A stretch of DNA of 64,000 bases from Sphingomonas endophytica (GCF_001476895.1 NZ_LDTB01000053.1:17156-81155); one strand, 5' to 3'. Positions 34,910-45,646 are shown, numbered from the stretch's first letter. Translations and numbers: made by a program. The notes: generated from the letters alone by a model not told the origin.

Positions 34910-34959
34910 GGTTCCCGATCGCCGGGTTGGCGGGGTGAAATCAGTAGCTTAGCGGGAGT

Positions 34960-35036
<77 letters not shown>

Positions 35037-35173
35037 ACGCGAGATGCGGTCCTATCAGCTAGGCCGCGCGGTGGCGGGGCGCAAGCGCGCGTTCGCACCG
35101 GAATATCAAAGAGGCACCATCAAAGGCGCCTTCATGACGTCGACCGCGCCGCTGCTGCCGCAAGGGCAGGGGA

Positions 35174-35437
35174 TCAGCGGCGGGCCGCGTCCTCTTCGGC
35201 CGTTTCGCGAACATTGTCCGCCTGGTCGTCGAGATTGTCGGCAGCGTCGTCCAGCAGGTCGGCGGCGCTGTCGTTGGCGGTGGCATCGGCCATCGCCGCG
35301 AGATTGTCGGCCTTGCGCTCCAGCGCGTCGGCGACCGCCTCGGCATTGTTACCGATCGAGGCCGTGCCGGTCTGGTCGCTGCACGCGGACACGCCGATCA
35401 GCGCGACCGCCAACAGGGGAAGGAGCTTCCTCACCAT
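35174..35437 (-). CDS. Small alanine/aspartate-rich lipoprotein
   Basis: 87 residues from the ATG at 35437 (GGAGG 11 bases upstream). The signal peptide has a lipobox LIGVSAC with the acylated Cys near residue 19. The mature part is a low-complexity amphipathic helix built from repeats such as NNAEAV, DNLAAM, DNLDDQADNV. It is a clear paralogue of the lipoprotein encoded 21 bases upstream, and the two form an operon. Similar short sphingomonad proteins are of unknown function. The acidic, helical repeat pattern suggests a periplasmic or envelope-attached coiled structure. Confidence 0.75.
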   Translation of the reverse strand: MVRKLLPLLAVALIGVSACSDQTGTASIGNNAEAVADALERKADNLAAMADATANDSAADLLDDAADNLDDQADNVRETAEEDAARR

Positions 35438-35458
35438 CACTGGCACGACCTCCATCGA

Positions 35459-35722
35459 TTACATGTTCTTGGCGGCGTCCTCGCCAGCCTCACGGACGTT
35501 GTCCGCGGCCGAGTGGATGTTCTCGGCAACCGCCTCGGCGTTATCTTCCGCGAACGGGTTCGCGGTGGTGTTCGACATGTCGGCAACGTTGGCCGCCATT
35601 GCGTCCATGTTGTCCGCCATCATGTCGGCGTTGTTCTCGACCGAAGCCGCTTCCGGCGACTTCGAGCAAGCGGCGACCGACATCAGGCCAGCGGCGGCGG
35701 CAACGAGCAGGATCTTCTTCAT
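35459..35722 (-). CDS. Small alanine/asparagine-rich lipoprotein
   Basis: 87 residues from the ATG at 35722, with GGGAG upstream. The signal peptide MKKILLVAAAAGLMSVAAC ends in a lipobox Cys near residue 19. The mature helix repeats NNADMMADNMDAMAANVADM and ENIHSAADNVREAGEDAA, matching the next gene in length, layout and the ADNVRE(A/T)xED ending. First gene of the two-lipoprotein operon; a good promoter lies at 35787-35814. Function not known. An envelope stress or structural lipoprotein, like the small abundant Lpp or entericidin-type proteins, is one possibility. Confidence 0.78.
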   Translation of the reverse strand: MKKILLVAAAAGLMSVAACSKSPEAASVENNADMMADNMDAMAANVADMSNTTANPFAEDNAEAVAENIHSAADNVREAGEDAAKNM

Positions 35723-35786
35723 CGGAATGCTCCCAAGCATCACATAAAAACACTCGCGCCCGACCCCAGCGCCGTCGCGAACGCTC

Positions 35787-35814
35787 GCAATACCCTACCA
35801 ACAGAGGGGGTCAA
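35787..35814 (-). promoter_or_regulatory. Sigma-70-like promoter of the lipoprotein operon
   Basis: On the minus strand TTGACC (35809-35814) is followed after 16 bases by TATTGC (35787-35792), about 65 bases upstream of the first lipoprotein start. The match and spacing are good for this GC-rich genome. Confidence 0.5.
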
Positions 35815-35896
35815 TAAGCAAAATTCATCGATTGGAAAGGTTGCGACGAACGGTGGCCCCCGCGCTGCCGCGGAATGGCCGGTTTTCGGCCGTATT

Positions 35897-37297
35897 TCAC
35901 GGGCGTTTCACCGCCCCGATGTCCTCTGAAGCGTTGGCAACCACCGCAAGCATCGCGGTCCATGCCGCGACATTCTGGCGTAGCTGTTCGGGATCGATCC
36001 GCTCGATCACGTCGTCGGGTGTGTGATGCGTATCGAAATAGCGCAGTCCCGACTGGTTGAGATCGACGCCGGCGACCCCGGTCGCGATCGTCGGGGCGAT
36101 GTCGGTGCCGTCGCCTGCGCGCCCGTTGGCGGCGACGATGCCAAGCGGGGCGAGCGCGCTGGCCAGCCGTGCCGCGACCGGGGCGGCGCTATCGGGCAAT
36201 TGCGTTTCGACCCGCCAGACGCGGTCGGCGCCGAAATCGCTCTCGCTGGCGATGGCATGACGCTCCTTGCCGTGACGCTTCGCATATTCCTTGCCGCCGA
36301 AGCCGCCGACCTCCTCGGCGCCGAACCATACGACCCGGATCGTCCGTCGCGGGCGCTGCCCGCTGTCGAGGATGCGCTTGGCCGCCGCAGCCGTGATCGC
36401 AACGCCGCTGGCGTCGTCGATCGCGCCGGTGCCCAGATCCCAGCTGTCGAGATGCCCCCCGACCAGCACCACGCCCGCCGCCGGATCCGTGCCCGGCACT
36501 TCCGCGATGACATTGCCGGATTCCCGCTCGCCGATCTGGCGCGGCGTCAGCAGCAGTCGCAGTTGGAGTGGCTGACCGCGCGTTGCCAGCCGTTCGATCA
36601 GCGTCGCATCGGGAACAGATAGGGCCGCGGCCGGGATCGGCTTCACGCCTGCGGGGAAGTCGGTGACGCCGGTATGGGGCAGGCGGTGCTTGTCGGTGCC
36701 GATCGAACGAATCACGATCGCCGCCGCGCCCTTTTGCGAGGCCGTGGCCGGGCCGGTGAAGCGCGCCGAGCCGCTCGCGCCATAGCTGGACCCGTCCTGC
36801 GTCGGCTCCATGGCGTTGCCGATATAGACGATCTTGCCGCGCACCGCGCTGGCGGGCGCGTTGGCGAATTCGGCATAGGTCGGGAACACGACCAACTCGG
36901 CGGTCAGCCCGTCCTTCGGTGTCGCGGCGGAGTTGCCGAGCGCGACCAGCGTGAGCTTTTGCGGCACCGGCGCGACGATCTGCGCTTCCTCGGTCCCGCG
37001 CACCCACACCGGCATCCGGTACGTCTCGGCACGCACGTTGCTGAAGCCCAGTGCGGTCAGCTTCTTCACGGCCCAGTCGCGCGCGCGCGCCTCCGCCTCG
37101 GTGCCGGCCAGCCGCTGCCCAACCTCCGTGGTCAGCCCTTCGACGATATCCCATGCCACGTCGTCCTTCAGCGCCGCATCGCGCAAGGCGGCGACCTGCG
37201 GATCGACCGTCGGCGGGGTGGGCGGGGCGATGCGCTGCGCCAGTGCGGGCGAGGCGGCGAGCGACAGGGCGAGGGTGAGGGAGTAAAGCGGCTTCAT
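35897..37297 (-). CDS. Exported M28 metallopeptidase (carboxypeptidase Q-like, with PA domain)
   Basis: 466 residues from the ATG at 37297 (MKPLYSLTLALSLAASPALAQ), a typical signal peptide; the upstream ATG at 37333 would spoil it. A PA insert (about 120-225, VRGKIVYIGNAM) precedes the M28 zinc domain: HLDSWDLGTGAIDDASG (first His and bridging Asp), AEEVGGFGG (catalytic Glu pair), an Asp in SESDFGADR, and the final His in YFDTHHTPDD. Acts in the periplasm on the N- or C-terminal residues of peptides. Divergent from ettA. A second, distinct M28 gene lies at 40120. Confidence 0.9.
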   Translation of the reverse strand: MKPLYSLTLALSLAASPALAQRIAPPTPPTVDPQVAALRDAALKDDVAWDIVEGLTTEVGQRLAGTEAEARARDWAVKKLTALGFSNVRAETYRMPVWVRGTEEAQIVAPVPQKLTLVALGNSAATPKDGLTAELVVFPTYAEFANAPASAVRGKIVYIGNAMEPTQDGSSYGASGSARFTGPATASQKGAAAIVIRSIGTDKHRLPHTGVTDFPAGVKPIPAAALSVPDATLIERLATRGQPLQLRLLLTPRQIGERESGNVIAEVPGTDPAAGVVLVGGHLDSWDLGTGAIDDASGVAITAAAAKRILDSGQRPRRTIRVVWFGAEEVGGFGGKEYAKRHGKERHAIASESDFGADRVWRVETQLPDSAAPVAARLASALAPLGIVAANGRAGDGTDIAPTIATGVAGVDLNQSGLRYFDTHHTPDDVIERIDPEQLRQNVAAWTAMLAVVANASEDIGAVKRP

Positions 37298-37405
37298 ACC
37301 GGCCGGCGTAACCGCCGCGCGGCGGTTTGCCAACGGCGTGGTGGTCGCTTACATGCGCGCCAACGATTTTCGCCGCACCACCTTTCACACGGAGCCGCGC
37401 GCCCA

Positions 37406-39085
<1,680 letters not shown>

Positions 39086-39093
39086 TATCGGGG

Positions 39094-39119
39094 GGGCGGG
39101 GCGCGATGGTGCTCCGCCC
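39094..39119. terminator. Hairpin between convergent ettA and a hypothetical gene
   Basis: GGGCGGGGC and GCTCCGCCC pair over 9 bases with one G-U, around an 8-base loop. It lies 8 bases after the ettA stop and touches the stop codon of the convergent gene, so it could stop both transcripts. No clear U-tract. Confidence 0.5.
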
Positions 39120-40025
39120 TCAGCGTGGTGGCAAGGCGCCAAGCGTGACCATCTCTCCACGGATCGTGGTCGCACCAGGCTGCCATACCGGTTTCAGTCC
39201 GTTGCAGCGAATGATGCGGTCGGGGAAAAGTTGCGCCGCGTCCGCACAGGTGATCTGGATGTCGAAGCTGCGGTCGCGCGCAGGCAGCGTGCAAACTTGC
39301 GCGTTCTCGATTGTGCCGCCACGAACCATATCGACGTAGCCGGTATTTCCGTCAGCACGATTTCGCCTCATGCGAAGGCGATCCTTCTGCGTGTCAAGAT
39401 TTTGAAAGAGAGACACCTGCGTATCTAGGCAGATTCGATAAACGTTCGCATTGGTCATCGCGTCGTTTAGTGTCACGCGCGCCGGCAATTGACGCAGGGT
39501 TTCTTGAAATGGCGGATCCTCGTTGGCGATCATTCGGCGAATGTTCGAGATGGTCGGGTCGTCGGGACGCATGCTGCGGATTTGTCCGATAATGTCGCCG
39601 TTGCGACCTTTGCTGACCTCCGTGAGCTTGGACTCCAAGTCGCGCTTTTCCTCGATCAATCGCGCGACGTCTTCTTTGGCACGGTTCAGTGCGGCCTGCT
39701 TCTCGGCGAGCTTTGGCGCATATTCTCCGTCGGTTTGGAATAATGTGCTCTCGTCCTTGATCTGGCCGCCCAGGAACCATGTGGCGCCGAACAGGATCGC
39801 GGCGGAGCCGGTGATCTGGAGCACGCCCATGCGGAATTGTGCGTCGCCCGATCCGCCAAGAAAGCGGTAGATCAGCGCGGCGACAGACACTGCCGCGAAA
39901 AAGGCGATCATGCTGGCCGGGAAGTGGGTTCCCCACGACTGATTGGCGATCAACATCACCAAAGATGTGGAAAAGCCCAATAGCAGCGCCAGGCAGATCA
40001 CCACATCGTCGATCGTAAGTTTCAT
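39120..40025 (-). CDS. Unknown membrane protein with coiled coil
   Basis: 301 residues that match no family I recognise. Three hydrophobic helices occupy about residues 5-27, 35-57 and 67-88. A long charged coiled coil follows (about 100-145, AEKQAALNRAKEDVARLIEEKRDLESKL-like heptads). The C-terminal domain of about 150 residues is soluble and has four cysteines (CLDTQ, QVCTL, TCADA, RCNG). With the N-terminus in the membrane, the coiled coil and Cys domain lie together on one side. Base composition is somewhat more AT-rich than the neighbours. It is a single gene between ettA and an M28 peptidase. Confidence 0.65.
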   Translation of the reverse strand: MKLTIDDVVICLALLLGFSTSLVMLIANQSWGTHFPASMIAFFAAVSVAALIYRFLGGSGDAQFRMGVLQITGSAAILFGATWFLGGQIKDESTLFQTDGEYAPKLAEKQAALNRAKEDVARLIEEKRDLESKLTEVSKGRNGDIIGQIRSMRPDDPTISNIRRMIANEDPPFQETLRQLPARVTLNDAMTNANVYRICLDTQVSLFQNLDTQKDRLRMRRNRADGNTGYVDMVRGGTIENAQVCTLPARDRSFDIQITCADAAQLFPDRIIRCNGLKPVWQPGATTIRGEMVTLGALPPR

Positions 40026-40119
40026 CCGGTCCCCCGCTTGCGTTGCGACGCCGCAAGCTGTGCCGCAGGCGGTGGAAGGGCGGGGGGCAAGCTCCTCCGT
40101 TTCGGACCCGATGGCGGTC

Positions 40120-41745
40120 TTAGCGCCGTGCGGCGGCAGTTTCTTGACGTATGCTACGAAACTCGCTCCTCGCGCTCCAAGTCGGCCATACGCCGGCTTT
40201 TGCCAGCCGCGCGCCCATCGCGTGGAACAGGTCGACGTCCGCAGCCGCCCCGCGCAGATCCCAGCCCGCGTCCCAGGCGTCGCAGGTCTTGTGGTAGCAG
40301 GCCATGTAATCGTCGAGCCATTTCTGCCCGCCCGCGCGCCCGCCGTTCGTCAGGTCCGACGCGCCGCCCAGCGCCATCAGCAGCAGCGACGGCACCCCGC
40401 GCCGCACGACCGAGAAGTGATCGGCGCGATAGAACAGTCCGCGCTCGCTGAACGTCTCGGGCGTCACGACACGCCCCTGCGCGCGCGCCGCATCGGCCAG
40501 CATCGCGTCGAGCGACGATTGCCCTTGCCCGACCAGCACCACGTCCTTCGCCGGACCCGCCGTCTGGAGGATGTCGAGCGTCAGATTCGCGGCGGTCTTC
40601 GCCAGCGGATAGACGGGATGGGTGGCATAATATTCGGACCCGAGCAGCCCACGCTCTTCACCGGTCCATAGAGCGAAGACCAACGACCGCTCCGGCGCCG
40701 GCCCGGCCTTGAACAGCCGCGCCAGCTCGACCACGCCCGCGACGCCCAGCGCATCGTCGTTCGCTCCCGGCCGCAACGTCTTGCCCGACGCATCCGCCGG
40801 TCCTTCGCCATAAGCGTCCCAATGTGCGGCGAACATCACCGTTTCGTCAGGGCGCGTCCGTCCGGGCAGCTTCGCGAGCACGTTGGCGCTCTCGATCCGT
40901 TCGACCGCAACCTCGGCCTTGGCAGAAAAGTCGCGCTTCATCGCCACCGGGCGGAACGCCTTCGAGCGCGCCGCGACGCGCAGCCTTGCGAGATCGAGAC
41001 CCGCCTCGGCGAACAGCTTGTCCGCCTCGTCATGCGCGATCCAGCCCTGCAATGGCACGCGGCCGTCGTTGGCGGCGCGGACGATATCGTAATTCTCGCC
41101 GTTCGAGGCGTTCACCGTCGACCACGGATAGCCCGCCCCGCCGGTGTCATGGACGATCAGCGCCGCCGCCGCGCCACGCCGCGCGGCTTCCTCGAACTTG
41201 TAGGTCCAGCGACCGTAATAGGTCATGCGCCGGTCGCCGAAACGGCCCTTGGCGTCTTCGCCTGTCTGCGCCTCGAAATCCGGGTCGTTGACCAGAAAGA
41301 CCAAGGTCTTGCCGCGCAGGTCCATCCCCTTGAAATCGTCCCAGCCAGCCTCCGGCGCCGAGACGCCATAGCCGACGAACACCATCGGCGAGTGGGCGAT
41401 GTCGATCCCCGCCGCATCGCGGACCGTGGTGACGGCGATTTCCTTGCCCTGTGCCAGCACCGCCTCGCCGATCGTCATCCGCGCGCCGGGCGCGATGCGG
41501 GTGTGGATCAGCGGCACCTTCTGGAGCCAGGCGCCGTTCTCGCCGCCGGGCTCCAAGCCCAGCGCCTTGAACCGCGCCACTGCCCAGTCGAGCGTCCTCG
41601 TTTCGCCTGCCGTTCCCGGTGCACGTCCGCCGAACGGGTCGGAGGCGAGCACCTTCACATCGTCCGACAGTCGCCGCGGCACCGCATCCTGCGCCATGGT
41701 GGGGGTGGCGAGCGTCAGCGCGCAAACCAGAGGAGCAAGCCGCAT
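40120..41745 (-). CDS. Exported M28 metallopeptidase
   Basis: 541 residues from the ATG at 41745, which has GGAAGG 7 bases upstream and lies 2 bases after the stop of the NYN gene, so the two are cotranscribed. Signal peptide ends PTMAQDA near residue 19. A PA-like insert (about 130-280) precedes the zinc domain: FAAHWDAYG (His), LRPGANDDALGVAG (bridging Asp), LWTGEERGLLGSEYY (Glu pair), and the last His in YRADHFSVV. Family members are aminopeptidases acting on periplasmic peptides. It is different in layout from the M28 protein at 35897, so it is not a recent duplicate. Confidence 0.9.
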   Translation of the reverse strand: MRLAPLVCALTLATPTMAQDAVPRRLSDDVKVLASDPFGGRAPGTAGETRTLDWAVARFKALGLEPGGENGAWLQKVPLIHTRIAPGARMTIGEAVLAQGKEIAVTTVRDAAGIDIAHSPMVFVGYGVSAPEAGWDDFKGMDLRGKTLVFLVNDPDFEAQTGEDAKGRFGDRRMTYYGRWTYKFEEAARRGAAAALIVHDTGGAGYPWSTVNASNGENYDIVRAANDGRVPLQGWIAHDEADKLFAEAGLDLARLRVAARSKAFRPVAMKRDFSAKAEVAVERIESANVLAKLPGRTRPDETVMFAAHWDAYGEGPADASGKTLRPGANDDALGVAGVVELARLFKAGPAPERSLVFALWTGEERGLLGSEYYATHPVYPLAKTAANLTLDILQTAGPAKDVVLVGQGQSSLDAMLADAARAQGRVVTPETFSERGLFYRADHFSVVRRGVPSLLLMALGGASDLTNGGRAGGQKWLDDYMACYHKTCDAWDAGWDLRGAAADVDLFHAMGARLAKAGVWPTWSARSEFRSIRQETAAARR

Positions 41746-41747
41746 CG

Positions 41748-42533
41748 TCAATCCTTCCAGCGCACGAAGACGCTATTCTCGCGCCGGTCGACGTCGATCG
41801 ACGGAATCGCGTCGACCAGGTCCGACAGCCGCTTGTATCCATAGTTGCGCACGTCGAAGCTCGACCGGTTCGCCGCGCGCTGCCCCAGTGCCGACAGGCC
41901 GACGAACCCCTTGGCGTCGGGTTTCAGCGAATCATAGGCGTCGTGGAGCAGGTGCAGCAGTTCGGGATCATCGACCTTCGTTGTCGCGGGGACAGCCGGG
42001 GCAGGGGCCGCCACCGCCCCGATCGATGGCGGAACCGATTCGCCGATCGGCACCTCGACCCGGCGCGCGCGCTTCGGCTTGGTCGTCTCCAGCAGCGCAT
42101 TGACGTCGATGAAGCGGGTGCAGGCATTGCGGAAACCGGCGGGCGTGTTGCTGTTGCCGAAGCCATAGACATCCAGCCCATCCTGTCGGATGCGGGTGGC
42201 GAGAGGCATGAAGTCGCTGTCCGAGGACATGATGCCGAACGCGTCGATCCGGCCACGATGGAGCAGGTCCATCGCGTCGATCGTCATCTTCATGTCGGTG
42301 GCGTTCTTGCCTTTGGTCAGGTCGAACTGCTGCTGCGGCTCGATGCCGTGGCGCACGCTCATGTCGCGCCAGCCCTTCAGCCCGTCCTTGGACCAATTGC
42401 CATAAACGCGCCGAACGTTGACGCTGCCGAACTCCGCGAGCGCGGTCAGCACGGGGTCCAGCGCCTGCCATGACGCATTGTCGGCGTCGATCAGCAGCGC
42501 GATGTTGCGGTTGGTCTTGTCGTCGGCAGCCAT
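41748..42533 (-). CDS. NYN-domain (LabA/DUF88) RNase-like protein with C-terminal LOTUS/OST-HTH domain
   Basis: 261 residues. The N-terminal PIN-like NYN domain (about 8-150) has the acidic positions expected for a metal-dependent RNase: ALLIDADN near residue 13, KNATDMKM near 77, and MSSDSDFMPLA near 103. A Pro/Ala linker (160-185) leads to a LOTUS (OST-HTH) domain, about 190-260, with FVGLSALGQRAA, NYGYKRLSDLVD and FVRWKD. NYN-LOTUS proteins are thought to bind and cut RNA; the target is unknown. It is first in a two-gene unit with an exported peptidase, an unexplained partnership. Confidence 0.88.
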   Translation of the reverse strand: MAADDKTNRNIALLIDADNASWQALDPVLTALAEFGSVNVRRVYGNWSKDGLKGWRDMSVRHGIEPQQQFDLTKGKNATDMKMTIDAMDLLHRGRIDAFGIMSSDSDFMPLATRIRQDGLDVYGFGNSNTPAGFRNACTRFIDVNALLETTKPKRARRVEVPIGESVPPSIGAVAAPAPAVPATTKVDDPELLHLLHDAYDSLKPDAKGFVGLSALGQRAANRSSFDVRNYGYKRLSDLVDAIPSIDVDRRENSVFVRWKD

Positions 42534-42564
42534 GTGCGCTGCATCGACCGCCGACGCGCCCGGG

Positions 42565-42807
42565 TCAATCGTTGCCGTGCCGATCGCTGCGATTGGCCTG
42601 GCCGGTGTCGATGGCAGCCTGTTTGGTGACGCGCTTGTGGCTGTCGGGATCGTCCACCTGATGCAGGTCGTCCTGCGACCCCAGATCGCGCGCCAGCGCG
42701 CCGCCGCCGGTCGAAGGCGTCGCCGCGCCGCCGGGGATCATGCCCTCGATCACGTCCCTGTCGTCATGATCGCGCGCGGACTGGACGCGAGGATGTTCAT
42801 CGGCCAT
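42565..42807 (-). CDS. Small hydrophilic protein of unknown function
   Basis: 80 residues from the ATG at 42807, with a strong AGGAGA upstream. Very polar, rich in Asp, His, Arg and Gly (HDDRDVIEGMIPGGAA, DLGSQDDLHQVDDPDSHKR), with no membrane segment or signal peptide, so probably cytoplasmic and partly disordered. No family recognised. It lies 31 bases from the NYN gene and 39 bases after the GreB-type gene, all in the same direction, so it could be part of their transcript. Confidence 0.6.
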   Translation of the reverse strand: MADEHPRVQSARDHDDRDVIEGMIPGGAATPSTGGGALARDLGSQDDLHQVDDPDSHKRVTKQAAIDTGQANRSDRHGND

Positions 42808-42846
42808 CGGAATTCTCCTTCGGCTGTCAAACACTTGGTCCGATCG

Positions 42847-43341
42847 TCACGTTCCCTGCGGGGCCGGATAGTCGATCGCGACGATCTCATATTCCCGCTC
42901 GCCCGCTGGCAGCATCACGCGACGCAGGTCGCCGACCGCCGCCCCGCGCAGCGCCCGCGCGATCGGCGCATTCCACCCGACGCGCCCCGCACCCGCCTCG
43001 GCCTCGTCGTCGCCGACCAGCGTCAGCACGCGCTGGTTGTCATCCTCGTCGGCGATGGTGACGGTCGCACCGAACCACACGCGGCTGCGGTCCTGCTGCT
43101 GCGCCGGATCGACCACCTTCGCCGCCTTCATTCGCCGCGAGAGCCACCCCAGCCGCCGGTCGATCTCGCGCAGCCGCTTGCGACCGTAGATATAATCGCC
43201 GTTCTCCGAGCGATCGCCGTTCCCCGCCGCCCAAGAGATCGTCTCGACCAGCGCGGGCCGATCGTGTGCGAACAATTGCTCATATTCCTGCCGCAACGTC
43301 GCGAAGCCGGCGGGGGTGATGTAATTGGGACGATCGGTCAT
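42847..43341 (-). CDS. greB: GreA/GreB-type transcription elongation factor
   Basis: 164 residues from the ATG at 43341 (MTDRPNYITPAGFATLRQEYEQL). The N-terminal coiled-coil finger includes WAAGNGDRSENGDYIYGRKRLREIDRRLGWL, with the two acidic tip residues (Asp and Glu in GDRSENGDY) that stimulate cleavage of backtracked RNA. The C-terminal FKBP-like domain follows (WFGATVTIADEDDNQR to the end). The basic patch and the YGRKRLREID pattern match GreB rather than GreA. It rescues stalled RNA polymerase in the cytoplasm. Confidence 0.9.
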   Translation of the reverse strand: MTDRPNYITPAGFATLRQEYEQLFAHDRPALVETISWAAGNGDRSENGDYIYGRKRLREIDRRLGWLSRRMKAAKVVDPAQQQDRSRVWFGATVTIADEDDNQRVLTLVGDDEAEAGAGRVGWNAPIARALRGAAVGDLRRVMLPAGEREYEIVAIDYPAPQGT

Positions 43342-43397
43342 CGGTGACGGGTAGGCGGAAACGGCCGGGGTATGAAGGGGAAGATGGCGCGATCCCT

Positions 43398-43925
43398 TCA
43401 GGTCGACGGCAGGTTCTGCCGCGTCGCCCCGCGGATATGCAGCGCCCGGTCGAGGGCAAGGTGCAGGACGGTGGCGATCATGGCCCCCAGCAGCACTTCG
43501 CTGCCGCGCTCCACCGCCGCCCGCAGCACGCCGTTTTCGGGAATCGTCGTCATCAGGACGATCGGCGCCGTCCACATGGAAACGCGAAGGCCCGGCCAGC
43601 GGCGCGCGATCACCGCGCAGACCGTCACGGCGATCGCAAGCTGGAGCGAGCGGTTCGGGGCGGGATCGGGAATGACGCTGCCGACCACGACCGCTACCAG
43701 CAGGCCGATCGCGGTGGCGGCGACCCGCCATACGAAGGCCTGCCGGGTGTCCACGGCGGTGTCCTGCGACACCACCAGGGCGGAGACGACCGCCCAGACC
43801 GGATGGCCGAGCCCCAGCGCCCCGGCGGCCAGCGACGACAGCATCGCCGACCCGGTGCAGCGCGCCACGAACGCGAGGGCACGGCGATGCGGCGCGCCGG
43901 GTTCGAATCGTAGCGAGGTGTTCAC
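43398..43925 (-). CDS. FUSC-family membrane protein
   Basis: 175 residues from a GTG that overlaps the poxB stop (GTGA). Five or six hydrophobic helices (for example [27 protein letters not shown] and [17 protein letters not shown]) with the [12 protein letters not shown](S)Q pattern of the FUSC/aromatic acid exporter family. Length covers the short form of the family, without the large cytosolic domain. Family members are linked to efflux of aromatic or phenolic acids. Translational coupling to a pyruvate oxidase gene is unusual; the functional link is not evident. Confidence 0.75.
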   Translation of the reverse strand: MNTSLRFEPGAPHRRALAFVARCTGSAMLSSLAAGALGLGHPVWAVVSALVVSQDTAVDTRQAFVWRVAATAIGLLVAVVVGSVIPDPAPNRSLQLAIAVTVCAVIARRWPGLRVSMWTAPIVLMTTIPENGVLRAAVERGSEVLLGAMIATVLHLALDRALHIRGATRQNLPST

Positions 43926-45646
43926 CGTAACAGGTTGGCTTTGGCCAGTTCGATCACTTCGTCACCGCGACCGCTCAGCACCGCGCGCGCGGCGTAGAGG
44001 CTGAAGCCCTTCGCCTGTTCGGCCTGGATCTTGGGCGGGATGATGAGTTCCAGTCCCTCCGTCACGACATCGACCAGCGCCGGGCCGTCATGTGCGAAGG
44101 CATCGCGCACGGCGTTTTCGAGCGCGTCGGACCGGGTCACTCGTGCTCCGAAATAGCCCATTTCGCGGGCGATCGCCGCAAAATCGGGGTTTTTGAGCGA
44201 CACGTTGGTGTCGATATAGCCCGCCGCCTTCTGCTCCATTTCGACGAAGCCCAGGGTCGAGTTGTTGAACACGACGACCTTGATCGGCAGCCCCATCTGC
44301 ACCGCGGTCAGCATGTCGCCCATCAGCATCGCCAGGCCGCCGTCGCCGGACAGCGAAACGACCTGCCGTCCGGGGAAGGCACCCTGCACACCCAGCGCCT
44401 GCGGCATCGCATTGGCCATGGAGCCGTGGTTGAACGATCCGATCAGCCGCCGCTTGCCGTTCATCGTCAGATAGCGGGCCGCCCACACCGCCGGGGTGCC
44501 GACATCGGCGGTGAAGACCGCATCCTCGGCCGCGAGGCGATCGATCGTGGCGGTCACATATTGCGGGTGGAGCGGCTTGTCGCCGTCGCGCGGGGTGGCG
44601 AGATCGTCCAGCCCCTTGCGGGCGTCGCGATAATGCGCGCGCGCCTTGTCGAGGAAGCCGTCCTCGCGGTCGGCGCGGACCAGCGGCAGCAGGCGTTGCG
44701 CGAACTCCCGGACGTCCGCGACCACGCCGATGTCGAGCGGAACGCGCCGTCCCAGCGCGCCGGGATCGCGATCGACCTGCACCACCTTCGCCTTTTCGGG
44801 ATAGAAATTGCGATACGGAAAGTCGGTGCCGAGCATCAGCAGCGTGTCGCATTCCATCATGGCGTGATAGCCGGAGGAGAAGCCGATCAGCCCGGTCATG
44901 CCGACGTCATAGGGATTGTCGAACTCGATCCACTCCTTGCCGCGGTAGGCGTGGACGATGGGCGCCTTCAGCGCGGCGGCCAGCGCGACAACCTCGTCAT
45001 GCGCGCCCGCCGTGCCCGATCCGCAGAGCAACGTCACCCTCCGCGCGTCGTTGACCAGATCGGCGACCTGCTGGAGCGTCGCGTCGTCGGGCACCAGCCG
45101 CGGCGTGGCGAGCGCGGGGAAGGGGACGGGCCGCGTTTCCGGCGCCTTTTGCAGGGCGACGTCGCCGGGGATCACCAGTACCGCCACGCCGCGCCGGCCG
45201 ATCGCGGTGCGGATCGCGCGGTGCAGCAGTTCCGGCATCTGTCGCGCATCCTGCACCATCTCGCAGAAGTGGCTGCATTCACGGAACAATTCGGTCGGGT
45301 GCGTCTCCTGGAAATAGGTCAGGCCGATTTCGCTGGAGGGAATGTGCGCGGCGATCGCCAGCACCGGCACATGATTGCGATGACAATCGTACAGGCCGTT
45401 GATGAGATGCAGATTGCCCGGACCGCAGCTTCCCGCGCAGACCGCGAGCGCGCCCGTCGCCGCCGCTTCCGCCCCGGCCGCGAACGCCCCGGCTTCCTCG
45501 TTGCGGACATGCATCCACGCGATCTCGCCCGAACGGCGCATACTGTCGTTGAAGGCGTTCAAACTGTCGCCGGTCACACCCCAGATGCGGCGCACCCCGG
45601 CGTCGACCAGTGTGTCGTTCAACAGATCCGCTATCGTCTTGCTCAT
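43922..45646 (-). CDS. poxB: Thiamine diphosphate-dependent pyruvate dehydrogenase (quinone) / pyruvate oxidase
   Basis: 574 residues from the ATG at 45646 ([17 protein letters not shown]); an upstream ATG at 45661 is possible. ThDP-enzyme layout: N-terminal PYR domain with catalytic Glu ([13 protein letters not shown]), a middle FAD-binding domain, and a PP domain with [15 protein letters not shown]...NNSTLGFV metal/ThDP motif. PoxB oxidatively decarboxylates pyruvate to acetate and CO2 at the membrane and gives electrons to ubiquinone. The C-terminal tail resembles the membrane-activation helix of E. coli PoxB. Other ThDP enzymes such as acetolactate synthase are less likely. Coupled to the FUSC gene. 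Confidence 0.85.
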   Translation of the reverse strand: MSKTIADLLNDTLVDAGVRRIWGVTGDSLNAFNDSMRRSGEIAWMHVRNEEAGAFAAGAEAAATGALAVCAGSCGPGNLHLINGLYDCHRNHVPVLAIAAHIPSSEIGLTYFQETHPTELFRECSHFCEMVQDARQMPELLHRAIRTAIGRRGVAVLVIPGDVALQKAPETRPVPFPALATPRLVPDDATLQQVADLVNDARRVTLLCGSGTAGAHDEVVALAAALKAPIVHAYRGKEWIEFDNPYDVGMTGLIGFSSGYHAMMECDTLLMLGTDFPYRNFYPEKAKVVQVDRDPGALGRRVPLDIGVVADVREFAQRLLPLVRADREDGFLDKARAHYRDARKGLDDLATPRDGDKPLHPQYVTATIDRLAAEDAVFTADVGTPAVWAARYLTMNGKRRLIGSFNHGSMANAMPQALGVQGAFPGRQVVSLSGDGGLAMLMGDMLTAVQMGLPIKVVVFNNSTLGFVEMEQKAAGYIDTNVSLKNPDFAAIAREMGYFGARVTRSDALENAVRDAFAHDGPALVDVVTEGLELIIPPKIQAEQAKGFSLYAARAVLSGRGDEVIELAKANLLR

